Assembly: GCA_048213135.1 (NCBI GenBank)
Contig: PS015047.1
Location: forward strand, 36,165-98,063
DNA: 61,899 nt
Direction of reading: 5' to 3'
Origin: Reclinomonas americana ATCC 50394
Taxonomy: Eukaryota > Jakobida > Jakobea > Jakobida
In this document: piece after piece, positions 24,501-33,663 of the stretch
How positions within the stretch are numbered: position 1 is the stretch's first letter
Layout of the letters: each line of letters opens with the position of its first letter
Notes under the pieces: generated by a model
What the model was told of the DNA's origin: nothing
What the model saw: the letters and a program-made list of their open reading frames with translations, nothing else
Database searches by the model: none
Made by a program: the position numbers and the translations under genes

Positions 24501-26497
24501 TCGGAATTCACCATCCTGACACCATCACCGGACGACTTAGTTTGGCATCTACACTCCAGTCGCTTGGCAAGTTTGCGGAGGCCGAGAAGATCCAGCGGCG
24601 TGCGGTGACCGACCGCGAGCGGATTCTTGGAGTGGATCATCCCAGCACCATCGTCAGTCGGCACAACTTGGCGTCCACACTCTGCTCACTTGGAAAGTAT
24701 GCCGAGGCCGAGGAGATGCAGCGGCGTGTGGTGGCTGACCGTGAGCGGATTCTTGGAGTCGACCATCCGCACACCATCACCAGTCGCCACAGCCTTGTAT
24801 CGACACTTCGATCACTTGGCAAATTTGCAGAGGCTGAAGAAACGGGACGACGTGCTGTGTTCGACAGTGAGCGGATTCTTGGAGTTGACCATCCGGACAC
24901 CGTCGCAAGTCGTCAACTCTTGGCGTCAATCCTCCAACTGCGCGGCAGGTACACTGAGGCCGAGGTGGTACAGCGGCGTGTGGTGGCCGACTTTGAGAGG
25001 ATTCTCGGAGTCTTCCATCCCGACACCGTCTCAAGTCGTCGACACTTGGCCGAGGCACTCAAGTTACTTGGCAAGTATACTGAGACCGAGGCGATTCTGC
25101 GGCATACGGTGGCTGATTTCCAGCGGATTTTTGAAGTCGATCATCCGCACATCATAACCAGTCAACAAGACTTGGCTTCGATTCTTGAGGCGCATGGCAA
25201 GTATGCCGAGGCCGAGGTGATTCGGCGACGTGTGGTAGCCGACCGCGAGCGGATTCTCGGAGTCGACCATCCAGACACAGTCGCCAGTCGCGAAAACTTG
25301 GCTGCAACACTGTATTTCCTCGGCAAATATGCTGTTGCCGAGAAGATTCAGCGGCGTGTGGTGGCCGACCGGGAGCGGCTTCTTGGAGTCGACCATCCGG
25401 ACGCCATCTCCAGTCGTTGCGACCTTGCAATGATGCTCAATTCGCTAGGCAAGTTTGCTGAGGCCGAGGAGATACAGCAGCGTGTGGTGGCCGAATTTGA
25501 GCGAATAGTTGGAGCCGACCATCCAAACACCATCACCGGACGCCACTGCTTAGCATCGATATTTAGGTCTCGTAGCAAGTACGCGGAGGCCAAAGAGATT
25601 GATCGGCGTGTGGTGGTGGACCGAGAGCGGATTCTTGGAGTCGACCATCCCGACACCATCAATAGTCGCCTCGCCTTGGCGTCGACACTCTGGTCGCTTG
25701 GCAAGCATGCCGAGGCCGAGGAGATTCAGCGACGAGCAGTGGCCGATTATGAGCGGATATTTGGAGTGGACCATCTGCGCACTGTCGACTGTCGCCACGG
25801 CTTGGCATTGACTCTCCGGTCTCTTGGCAAGCATGCCGAGGCCGAGGAGATTGATCGGCGTGTGGTGGTGGACCGAGAGCGGATTCTTGGAGTCGACCAT
25901 CCCGACACCATCGACAGTCGCCTCGCCTTGGCGTTGACACTCTTGTCGATTGGGAAGCATGCCGAGGCCGAGGAGATTCAGCGACGAGCATTGGCCGATT
26001 ATGAGCGGATATTTGGAGTGGACCATCTGCGCACTGCCGACTGTCGCCACGGCTTGGCGTTGACTCTCCGGTCTCTTGGCAAGCATGCCGTGGCCGAGAA
26101 GATTCAGCGACGTGTAGTGGCCGACAATGAGCGGATTCTTGGAGTCGGCCACCAACGTACTATCACCAGTCGCAACAACTTGGCAGCTATATTGCATTCA
26201 TTTGGCAAATATGCCGAAGCTGAGGAGATTCAGCGACGTGTGGTAGTCGACTATGAGCACGTTATTGGAGGCGACCATCCAGACACTCATACGAGTCGCC
26301 GTTTATTGGTGGCAATACTGCGGTCTCTTCGCAAGTACGCTGAAGCTTACGAGATTGAGCAGCGTACACGTGGCCATGAAGGTTGGATTCTTCAACTTGA
26401 CTATCCTGCCACCAACAATATCACTGGCACCAGTCGCCACAGCGTACCGTCGACACTGCAGCCGGGTGATATTCCTATATTCCGCCTCGGGTTGTAA
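21059..26497 (+). CDS. Class 3 lipase-like / kinesin-light-chain-type TPR fusion protein
   Basis: Exons in order: 21059 to about 21499, 21651 to about 22467, 22531-22605, 22672-22806, about 22865-22953, 23029 to about 23166, about 23332-23392 and 23496-26497. Most of the introns I joined are phase 1 and the frame is continuous. The product has about 1,600 residues: an N-terminal segment rich in helices, an alpha/beta hydrolase with a GHSLG nucleophile elbow, a helical linker of about 250 residues, then 22-23 TPR units. Lipase-3 enzymes hydrolyse acyl esters, while kinesin-light-chain-type TPR arrays bind proteins. In fungi and other eukaryotes such parts are usually joined by an NB-ARC or NACHT NTPase; I see no P-loop here. 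The true start codon is not identified and may lie upstream of the TG tract. Confidence 0.75.
21651..22467 (+). other. Alpha/beta hydrolase (lipase class 3-like) domain
   Basis: The strand INLCIAGTRS is the typical GTR motif before the lipase-3 core. The nucleophile elbow is SIHGHSLGSAIVRFS, with serine in GHSLG. The segment YSNSGDIVVRG fits the usual catalytic Asp region, and the C-terminal QHAIVHFYD supplies candidate catalytic histidines. All three parts of a Ser-Asp-His triad are therefore plausible, so the domain looks catalytically competent. Substrate cannot be told. No signal peptide is visible, which suggests an intracellular enzyme. Confidence 0.75.
22531..23392 (+). other. Helical linker between lipase and TPR array
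   Basis: Five small exons give about 160-170 residues, including ALGENDALFIKDIIRILRG, VSVHNVEKALSEVFEKINAR, LDALEFLGPLVDLVVEGND and AAAEKAFGILQLMVNWEQ. This sits where NLR-like proteins carry their NTPase, but it has no GxxxxGK[ST] or Walker B motif and is far too short for NB-ARC or NACHT. It is helix-rich and could be a Death-fold-like or purely structural spacer. Splice joins are supported by GTAAGT, GTGAGT and GTACAA donors with consistent phase. Confidence 0.5.
23500..26494 (+). other. 22-23 tandem 42-residue TPR units
   Basis: Each unit follows LGKYAEAEEIQRRVVADRER, then ILGVDHPDTI, S/GR and LASTL, 42 residues (126 bases) long: the kinesin-light-chain/TPR_12 type. I count 22 HP(D/H)T-type turns. 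Unit-to-unit similarity is very high, also at DNA level, and shifting residues lie at positions that face the concave surface in such solenoids. The whole array sits in one uninterrupted exon of 3 kb, unlike every other gene here. Confidence 0.95.
25611..26114 (+). repeat. 252-bp (two-TPR) tandem duplication
   Basis: The block starting at 25611 recurs at 25863, an offset of exactly 252 bases or two TPR units, with only scattered differences (for example AAT versus GAC, GTC versus GCC codons). Adjacent units inside the block are clearly different from each other, so the duplicated unit is the pair. This points to recent unequal crossover or slippage in the array. Confidence 0.9.
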
Positions 26498-26679
26498 TAG
26501 TTGATATAGATCTCGATTGCAACAGACACATACATCTACGTGGAGAAAAAATTATAGATACTGATCATATCAAGAAGAACAGTGGGGCATTGGGAAACTG
26601 TTACTTCTTGGTTCTCACCGCCACCATGTCAGCAGCTTGCACTCCGGCCTGACCCGGTTGTGCACGTGGTGTACAGACT

Positions 26680-26792
26680 ACAACCCATACCCATACAGCG
26701 TTGGACAAACATCGAGTAACTTGTACGAAAGCTTGCACAACCCATACCCATACAGCGTTGGACAAACATCGAGTAACGTGTACGAAAGCTTG
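26680..26792 (-). repeat. Two tandem 57-bp units in the retroelement C-terminus
   Basis: The unit at 26680-26736 is repeated at 26737-26792 with one or two changes. Fifty-seven bases equals 19 codons, so the frame is kept; in one minus-strand frame the unit reads KLSYTLLDVCPTLYGYGLC. It lies between the endonuclease motif and the stop codon of the element. Confidence 0.9.
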
Positions 26793-27413
26793 TCGTGCAA
26801 AGGCGAGAGATGCACTGTCGGACGTTGCGCACTCCGATACAACGCAGGCCAGTCGACACCAACGTTGGAGCCGTACCAATCGAGGTCACAGGGAGCACCA
26901 CCAGCTCGACCTTGGCCTGATCGCCGACCTTCTGCTTGATGGCCTTGACCAACGAACGACTCGTACTTGGCCTTCTTGCCGTTGACAGCAGACTTGACCG
27001 AGTCTTCCTTGGCGAAGGGGCACGTCAACTCCACCACCTGGACCAAGCCGATCTCACCAGTCCCCTCTCTGGTATGAACCAGGTGAGGTCCGGCTTGAGC
27101 CTGGCCAAGTTGGCGTGGTTGGCAATGTCCACCGGCACTGGCAGCAAGTCGGCGTCGACACGCTCGCGCACCAGCTGGCACGCCACACCGTCCACCTTGG
27201 GGCGCCGCACCAGAGCCGCATGAAGGACGTCAAGCACGTTGTCGTGGCGCGTCGTCCACAAGCCCTTCAGCTTTTCACAGCCGTTGATCATGAGCAAGTG
27301 ACCGAGCGACTCCGACTCCTTTCCACAGAGCGGGCACAGCGATCGCGAGGCAGGGCCACCAGCGTTGCCGATGAAGACCGCCGCCTTGTTGTTGAGCATG
27401 ACAGACTTGGTCC

Positions 27414-27565
27414 NNNNNNNNNNNNNNNNNNNNNNNNNNNNNNNNNNNNNNNNNNNNNNNNNNNNNNNNNNNNNNNNNNNNNNNNNNNNNNNNNNNNNNN
27501 NNNNNNNNNNNNNNNNNNNNNNNNNNNNNNNNNNNNNNNNNNNNNNNNNNNNNNNNNNNNNNNNN
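27414..27565. other. Assembly gap (152 N) inside the retroelement
   Basis: The gap separates the zinc-knuckle segment from the C-terminal reverse-transcriptase segment. A second gap of 53 N at 28537-28589 removes the expected catalytic palm region. Assembly difficulty here fits a multi-copy element. Confidence 0.95.
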
Positions 27566-29484
27566 TGACACCCAACTTCAGAGCGTGCCCGAGAGCAACA
27601 CCCATCAGATTGGAGCGAACAGCGCGGCGAGGAGCATTCGGATCAGTGGCCACTTGAAACCGAGTACCTGCACCAGGAGCAACCGCAGCAGCACCAGCCT
27701 GAGGAGCAACAGGAGACAAACACACAGAGAAATACCGCTGTGGCGTGGCAACTGGCAGCTGCTGGCGATTAACGTCTGTGACCTCGTTCGTCTGCCGGTA
27801 CTTGGCCACCTAACCAGCAGTCGGCAACGGCGAGAAGTCGTCAACACGACCACCGGCCGCCTTCACCGAGCAGTGGAGCATGCAGGCTCCGCCACACGGC
27901 GAGTCAGCGGTCGGCGGTGTGTCAACAGCTTCACCGCCGAGTTGATCAACAGAGAGGCCGCTCGCTCCACCACAGAGCACAGGCCGAGACCACCTATCGA
28001 CAGCGGAGTGTAGAGGAAGGGTGTGCCGGAGTCGTTGCCGAGGCCAAGGCAGAGTCGGATGTTGTCGCGGATCTTGCGGTCGAATCTGCCGAGCGCGTCC
28101 GGCTGAAGCTCCACTGCCGAAATGACAAAGGTGGCCTTGGTGAGGACGAAGCGGCGAACGGCATCCACATTCCGGAGCGGCAACAACGACGACTGCTTGA
28201 TGGCGTGAAGAGCTGCTTCTCCAGCATCTCCGCCACTTGCTTCTTCGCCTCACTTGTACGAGTCGGTGAGTAGAACGGGTAGCCAAGCCAACGATCGCAC
28301 TCAGTGATAGATGACATGGATCGCAACGCAGTGCCAGCCATCAGCAGCTCGGGATCGAACTCCTCCGCCACAAAGTTCTGCGCCTGCAATGGACCAGTCG
28401 GCTTGTTCCGAGCACGCAGAGCCAACACCAATGACTTCTGCGGGTTGTCGGCAATGCCAGCTGCAGACCACTCGGCCAAAACGCTTGGACAGATCCAGGA
28501 CCAGCTGCGCCTCACGAACAGAAGACACCACCACTTNNNNNNNNNNNNNNNNNNNNNNNNNNNNNNNNNNNNNNNNNNNNNNNNNNNNNGTTTTGTGTTT
28601 TCAGCCACCATGTCAACCCAGCCCATTACCTCAGTGTCGCCCTTGCGGTCGGCAAAGTACTGGAAGACCTCGTACGGCACGCCATCCAAGCCAGTCGCCA
28701 CCGCCTTGTGGAGCGACTTCAGCAGTTTCTGAGCATTCGACACAGTGACCATTGGGGTGTTGCAGAGTGGAGACTCTTGGGCGGCCAAGGTGTGTTGAAC
28801 GTCAGGCATGCGGAAGTCGGCCTCGCTGTCGATGCCGAGATCTTGAAGGTCGGGCCAGTCAGTCGGTGGGTTGTCGACCGCGGCCGTAAGTTGCTGGTAG
28901 AAAGACACAGAGTCGTCGGCCGAGCCAGAGAAGCGGATGTTGGCGCACTTGCCACGCTCGGCCTCGAACTCGTTGTTGACACGCTGGAAAGCCTTGTTGG
29001 CATTGACACGGTAAAGGTGCTGCAGGCGGCTGGAGTTGAGGGCAGCGCGAGTTGCATCAGCCTTCTTCTTTGCCGCACTGTGAAGACACAAGGCCTTGTT
29101 GAGCGCAACAAGCAGACGACTACGAATAGTACTGTAGCTGCCACTCCAGACAGCGCCGGTCGAGGGGACCAACGTCTTGGGAGGCGGTCGACAGCAGCTT
29201 GCCAGTCTTTCGACACGGAAGCACGCAGAGAGCCGGAGCGGAGGCCAGAGGCGACAGCAGGGGGCGCCACCTTGTCAGCCGGCTTAGCCGCTGGCGACTC
29301 GTGGTGGTGCTTCTGGAACAAGCGGAGGAGGGAGCGAACGATGACCAGGTGTTGCTGGGTGGTGCACTCTTCGCGGATGCGACGAGGACGAGAGCCGCCG
29401 GCAGCGCCAGGCTCCTGCTGACGACGGGCAGCCGACTCCGCAGCAGCAGCACACGCTGCAGGGGCCATCAAGCGACCGATATAT

Positions 29485-30842
29485 GTTGAAGACCGCACGC
29501 CCTGCGCGTGAGACTCTCGTATTCTTTGATCACGCTGTCGAGGTCCCAACCCTCGAGAAGCGTGGTCATGCTGTGTCTCTTTCTTGCAAGCGACACGCGG
29601 CTTGTTGCGAAATACATAGGGAGACAAATGTATCCGAAAGCCCGACCGTTACTCCATTTTTCTCCGCAACAACATCAGCAAGCCCAATTTTTTTTTGCGC
29701 GAAACATGATCTCCGGGGCTGTTCGGACAGGTCTGTCAACTCCGTTTCCCGCACAAAAATCGCATCAGTGTGACAGATTCATTTCTTGCGTGACATGTCG
29801 CGAAAAATCTGTGAACACCTTCCCAGAAAAATAACCGCCGTCGTTCCTGACCACTGGCGCACACAGAACTACTCAGCAGCAACCCGCCGACACACTGTGA
29901 CCCTCGACACAGCCTCCACACATGTCAAACGATCTGTCACTGTGTGTCATTGACATCATCTCGATGTGATTGATTGCCAGAAAATTGATAGTGATGGATG
30001 ACCGCACACTCCTCGGCGCCACCGACGACCGCTTTGTTGCCACTGCAGCGGGGATGGTTGCCCTGTGTCCCCACGTCATGAGGATATGTGTTTCACAAAG
30101 AGGCGACGAGTGATGTGGTCGGTGAGAGTGCGCGACACTGACGTTGCTGAAATCATGGTCGTCTGTGTGACTGCGACCGTGGATGACCGCCAAATCATCG
30201 TCTTTGACTGGCCACGTATCAGAAGTGATCTCAGTACCACTAGGAACCGTTGGGCTCACGTGCACACTCCAGAGATCAAACGATCACCCTCTCGATGCAA
30301 ACAAATCGCAGGCACACGATTTTTGGGACACTTTTTTTTCGTAAAATCTGGTTTTTTTTCTCTGCAAATCCGATCCGGAAGAGACTCGAGCCTCTTTGGC
30401 TGAAGGAAGTACCTGGCAAACGCTCTGCAATGACGTGCTCGCTGGGTCTGGCAAGTTAACGGGAAAGGAGTTCTCGAATTTCTTGATTTTCGGATACATA
30501 TGTCTCCCTATGTATGCACCTTGGGACACGTGGAAGTCAATGCGTTGTGAGTGAGAGACGACTCTGGAGCGTTGGTGTGAATCGGCTTATGCTGTGTTGG
30601 TGGGAATGGTATGTGCTATCTTTTCTCTCTCTCCTTGAGTTGCTCACCGTCCAGTGAAGAGTGTGAAGTGCGCGTCTGCGGGACAAGTACGTGTTCGATC
30701 GCGACACGTGCACTGAGGGGCCCTCGACACTCGATTTATTTCTCTCTGTGAGCGCTGAGTGTGTGCACACACATGCTGCAGCGTCTGCGTACTTGGGGCG
30801 GCAGAGCCCTGCTCGTTGTGGGTGGACTGGTGGACCGTGGTG
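29485..30842. repeat. Dispersed repeat, copy B, split by a TIR transposon
   Basis: 29485-29612 matches 20524-20652, and 30515-30842 matches about 20655-20940. Joining the two halves reproduces copy A, so the intervening 0.9 kb is an insertion. On the minus strand the left half carries the same start codon (29569) and first 20 residues as copy A, then runs directly into the degenerate retroelement. Copy B is therefore plausibly the 5' part of that element. Confidence 0.8.
29613..30514. mobile_element. Non-autonomous TIR DNA transposon (about 0.9 kb)
   Basis: Terminal inverted repeats of 25 bases with one mismatch: CATAGGGAGACA then ATGTATCCGAAA at 29615 onward, and its reverse complement ending at 30512. 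Both ends are flanked by TA (29613-29614 and 30513-30514), the usual target duplication of Tc1/mariner-like elements. The uninterrupted copy A at about 20652-20656 shows the pre-insertion sequence. The interior has T-runs and no long or recognisable open frame, so it must be moved by a transposase from elsewhere. Confidence 0.85.
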
Positions 30843-30972
30843 AGCTCTCGTGCACGCGAACCTGTCGTGTATTCCACTGTTTCATTTTCCGATTTATTGT
30901 CATTCACCACATTAATATTTCGATAATGCGAACAAATGTACAACCGTTGACAGTTGCATGATCTTGTTCGTC

Positions 30973-31060
30973 ATGCTCGACAAGTCTGGCCGGCGTGACG
31001 AGGCCGAGGAGATGTAACAGCGCGCAATGACCGATCTTGGCGTGTCAGCACGTTGAGATG
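30973..31060 (+). pseudogene. Remnant of a TPR unit
   Basis: One frame reads DEAEEM, a stop codon, then QRAMTDLGVS, which resembles a decayed TPR unit of the 23.5-26.5 kb array (AEAEEMQRR...). It lies about 130 bases after the end of dispersed-repeat copy B. Together they suggest the debris of a second lipase-TPR-like locus, but the match is short and could be chance. Confidence 0.4.
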
Positions 31061-31340
31061 ACGATTTGCATGCCTTCTCCAGTTTCTGGTGCTCACTCAA
31101 GATGGTGATTATCATGCAGCTGTGTTGCTGTTTGGATTAGCAAAGTTGTTGTTGTTGTTGTTGAACCCCATCTACGGAAACCGAAAAAGCGCAACGTCCG
31201 TTTTCCGTTTTTTCCCTCAAAAATTACCATTCCTCCCTCAAATTTCTTTTCCACACACGCAACGCGCCAGCACCACACCCACCCACAGCACGGCACTCCC
31301 TGGCGGCCGCTTGCTCCCCACCCCACACCCCACACACCCC
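31061..31340. promoter_or_regulatory. Upstream region of the Cys-rich membrane protein gene
   Basis: 280 bases without coding signal. It contains a TTG microsatellite (31146-31161), a T/C-rich stretch and a C/A-rich stretch (31256-31340) directly before the ATG. No TATA box is evident. Presumed promoter and 5' leader by position only. Confidence 0.3.
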
Positions 31341-32056
31341 ATGTCGTCCTTTTTCTTCTTCTCCCGCCTGCAAAAGGCGGCCGTAGAGAGTGCGTTTCCT
31401 CCCAGAAAACGCACTTGGCACTTGCCCGCACTCCGCGTTGCCTTTTTCGCCGTCGCGACGCTCGTCATCGTCCTCCAGCCGACGACGGCAAACGCACAGT
31501 GCCTCGGCACGTCGTTCACCTGCTCCACGTGTGAGGTTCGCCAGCACCGAGAGTGACGCCCTTTTTTTTTTCGTTTCCACCAACGCGTGCCTGCCTCCTT
31601 TTCGTACAGGCTTTTTGCAAGGCATCGTGTCAACCGGCGGGCTACGTGTTCCGCTGCCAAGTGAGCTCCACCAGCTCCTCGTTCCTCGACTACGACTGCG
31701 GATGCACCAACGGCACGGGCTCGTCGGGCTCCTCCTCCTCTTCGTCGTCGTCATCATCGTCGTCGTCGTCGACGTCCGGCAGCTCGTCGGGCCTCCCCGT
31801 GTGGGCCATAGGCGTCATTGGCGCCGTCGGTGCCCTGCTCATCATCGGCATTGTGGTCACCATTCTCGTGTCGGTGCGCCGCACTCNNNNNNNNNNNNNN
31901 NNNNNNNNNNNNNNNNNNNNNNNNNNNNNNNNNNNNNNNNNNNNNNNNNNNNNNNNNNNNNNNNNNNNNNNNNNNNNNNNNNNNNNNNNNNNNNNNNNNN
32001 NNNNNNNNNNNNNNNNNNNNNNNNNNNNNNNNNNNNGGGGCATGGAAATTGTGTAA
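31341..32056 (+). CDS. Small Cys-rich type I membrane protein (two exons, gap in tail)
   Basis: Exon 1 is 31341-31535 (65 codons) and ends at a GTTCGC donor; exon 2 starts at 31610 after TACAG, in phase 0, and ends with a TAA at 32054-32056. The protein has a basic N-terminus and a hydrophobic stretch (LRVAFFAVATLVIVLQPTTA, a probable signal anchor or signal peptide). Next come a cysteine-rich ectodomain (CLGTSFTCSTCE, FCKASCQP, FRC, DCGC), a run of about 16 serines as a stalk, and a transmembrane segment (WAIGVIGAVGALLIIGIVV) with a basic stop-transfer VSVRR. A 150-base gap hides most of the cytoplasmic tail. No family recognised; a surface protein is the likely role. Confidence 0.75.
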
Positions 32057-32134
32057 CGAAGAAAAAGAAAAAAAGCAGAAAAGAAGAAAAAAAAAACGCT
32101 GCGAGTAATTAAAATCACGTATGCACTGTTTATG

Positions 32135-33594
32135 TTATTCCGGCAGCGCCTGCTGCAGAAGCGACCACTGCGACAAGCAAGAAGATATCAGTAAAGTGGA
32201 CGTGACTGAATTGCAAGACACACAGAGACGCACCAATGCATCGCCAAATTGCTTCTCGCCCCACGCAAGACTGCGACTGCGTGCCTCGCGCGCAACTCTT
32301 TGTCGCTCCTCGGCGTCCTCCAGTGCACGCTGTGTGGCGGCCACGGCATCGTCGACCGAACGCATGTCGGCATGAAACGCAGCGCCGGCGCCCAGCAAAT
32401 CCACGGCTCCAATCTGCCCGCCGCTGTCGCAAATGGTGGGCACGCCAAACGCCGCGCTCTCCACAATCGTCAGGCCCCACGGCTCGTACGTGGTGGGGTG
32501 GAAGTTGAGGCACGTCTGGCGATAGAGGGTGGCCAGCGCATCGGGCGTCACGTGCCCGAGTATCGTGCACTCGTCGTCGCCGGGAAAGGCCGCACGCAGG
32601 CACTCGATCACTCGTCGCCCGTAGTCGGCGTCGGAGACGGAGCCGACAAGGACCGGTCGAATGCCCCGTTGGCGCAAGAACGGCGCCATGGCGGCACACA
32701 CTTCGGCAAACACCAGCGTGTTCTTCTCCGGACTCAGCCGACAGCAACACAACAAGAACTGTTGCGGCTCCTCCTGCGGCCGCTCCTCCTGCGGCTTCAC
32801 TGCCAGCTCCTGAATGTGCGACGCCAGCGGCGGTCCCAACACATGCACCGGCACCGCACACACTCTGTCGCCCTCCTCGTCTCCAGCTTTCCCGCGACTC
32901 GCCAAGTGCGCCTCCAGTCCGCGCCGCACCGCTCGCGCATCCACACTCGACAGGCACACCACGCAGTGCGACAACTCGCACGCCTCCCACAGCCGCTCCA
33001 CGTAAAACGCCGCATCGTCGGGCGAGTTGGAGGGGTTGGCCGAGTACTCGCGAAACGGGAAGAACACGAAACGCACCGTCGACGGCAGCGACGAGCGGAG
33101 CGCCGAGAAGGCCGGTGCCGATGTCCAGTCCACGCCAATGACGAGGGAGGGCGAAAAGTCGGCGAGGCGTTGGGAGTGGGTGGTGGGGAGGGACTGGGAA
33201 AGGGAAAGGCATTAGGAAGGGAGAATGCAGAGGGATAAGCATTGCTCAACATCATCTTTCTCTCTTTGTATCCACCACCTCCGGCAAGCCATCATTAACT
33301 TCCACGCAGACTCCCTATCCAACCGCCTCCACACCGACACCGCCACACTCCACACTCTCACCACCACCTCTCCACGCTCATCCAGCACCTCCATTCGCCC
33401 ATCACCACCACCACANNNNNNNNNNNNNNNNNNNNACCACCACAGTCATCCTTGTCTCCACTTCTCGCACAGACCACCGTCACCTCATTGCCCGCACGCG
33501 TCACCAGTGAATGCACCATCGATCGCCCATACGTTCCATTGCCGGAAAACAGCGGCGCGATAAACTCCAACGTGAGAAACACAATGCGCGTCAT
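32135..33594 (-). CDS. GT4-family (GT-B) glycosyltransferase
   Basis: Three exons: the first starts at ATG 33594 (MTRIVFLTLEFIAPLFSGNG) and runs into the 33416-33435 gap region; the second is 32234-33193 (320 codons); the third is 32135-32167, ending WSLLQQALPE and TAA. Exon 2 has VIGVDWTSAPAF, the strand QFLLCCCRLSPEKN that opens the C-terminal Rossmann domain, and the donor-binding motif EPWGLTIVESAAFGVPTICD (the E-x7-E of GT4 enzymes). Such enzymes transfer sugar from a nucleotide sugar with retention, as in glycogen, sucrose or glycolipid synthesis; the acceptor here is unknown. No signal peptide is evident, so it is probably cytosolic. The donor of exon 1 could not be fixed because of the gap. 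Confidence 0.85.
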
Positions 33595-33663
33595 CCGCGG
33601 AGGTTTGCAATGAAAAAGGCGCGCGTTTGTTGACTGGTGTGAGCTGTCAATCAACAGAGAAGA
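33595..33663. promoter_or_regulatory. 69-bp bidirectional promoter region
   Basis: Only 69 bases separate the start codons of the minus-strand glycosyltransferase (33594) and the plus-strand ABC transporter (33664). Both 5' leaders and core promoters must fit here or overlap the coding sequence. No TATA box is visible. Confidence 0.6.

Larger units (their letters stand above)
26601..29569 (-). pseudogene. Degenerate non-LTR retrotransposon with restriction-like endonuclease
   Basis: Minus-strand fragments in changing frames give, in order: a basic Ala-rich N-terminal region; reverse-transcriptase segments including KSLHKAVATGLDGVPYEVF (fingers/palm entry), EAQLVLDLSKRF and GIADNPQKSLVLAL; a later segment with LGLGNDSGTPFLYTPLSIGG; a CPLCGKESESLGHLL zinc knuckle; and an endonuclease with KPDLTWF, then VVELTCPF and KKAKYESF. 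PDxxx...ExT...K..KY is the PD-(D/E)XK pattern of R2/NeSL/CRE-type elements. At least four frameshifts (near 29175, 28480, 28190 and 27045-26950) and two gaps (27414-27565, 28537-28589) show a dead copy. The catalytic YADD box would fall at the second gap. The terminal reading frame ends at 26601 with DMVAVRTKK. Confidence 0.8.

Noticed and set aside
23500-26497. TPR array as a CRISPR-like or satellite repeat
   Set aside because: The 126-base period is an exact codon multiple, the frame is open for 3 kb, and the units follow the TPR consensus.
29613-30514. Insertion as a solo LTR
   Set aside because: The ends are inverted repeats starting CATAGGG with TA flanks, not TG...CA ends with a 4-6 base duplication.
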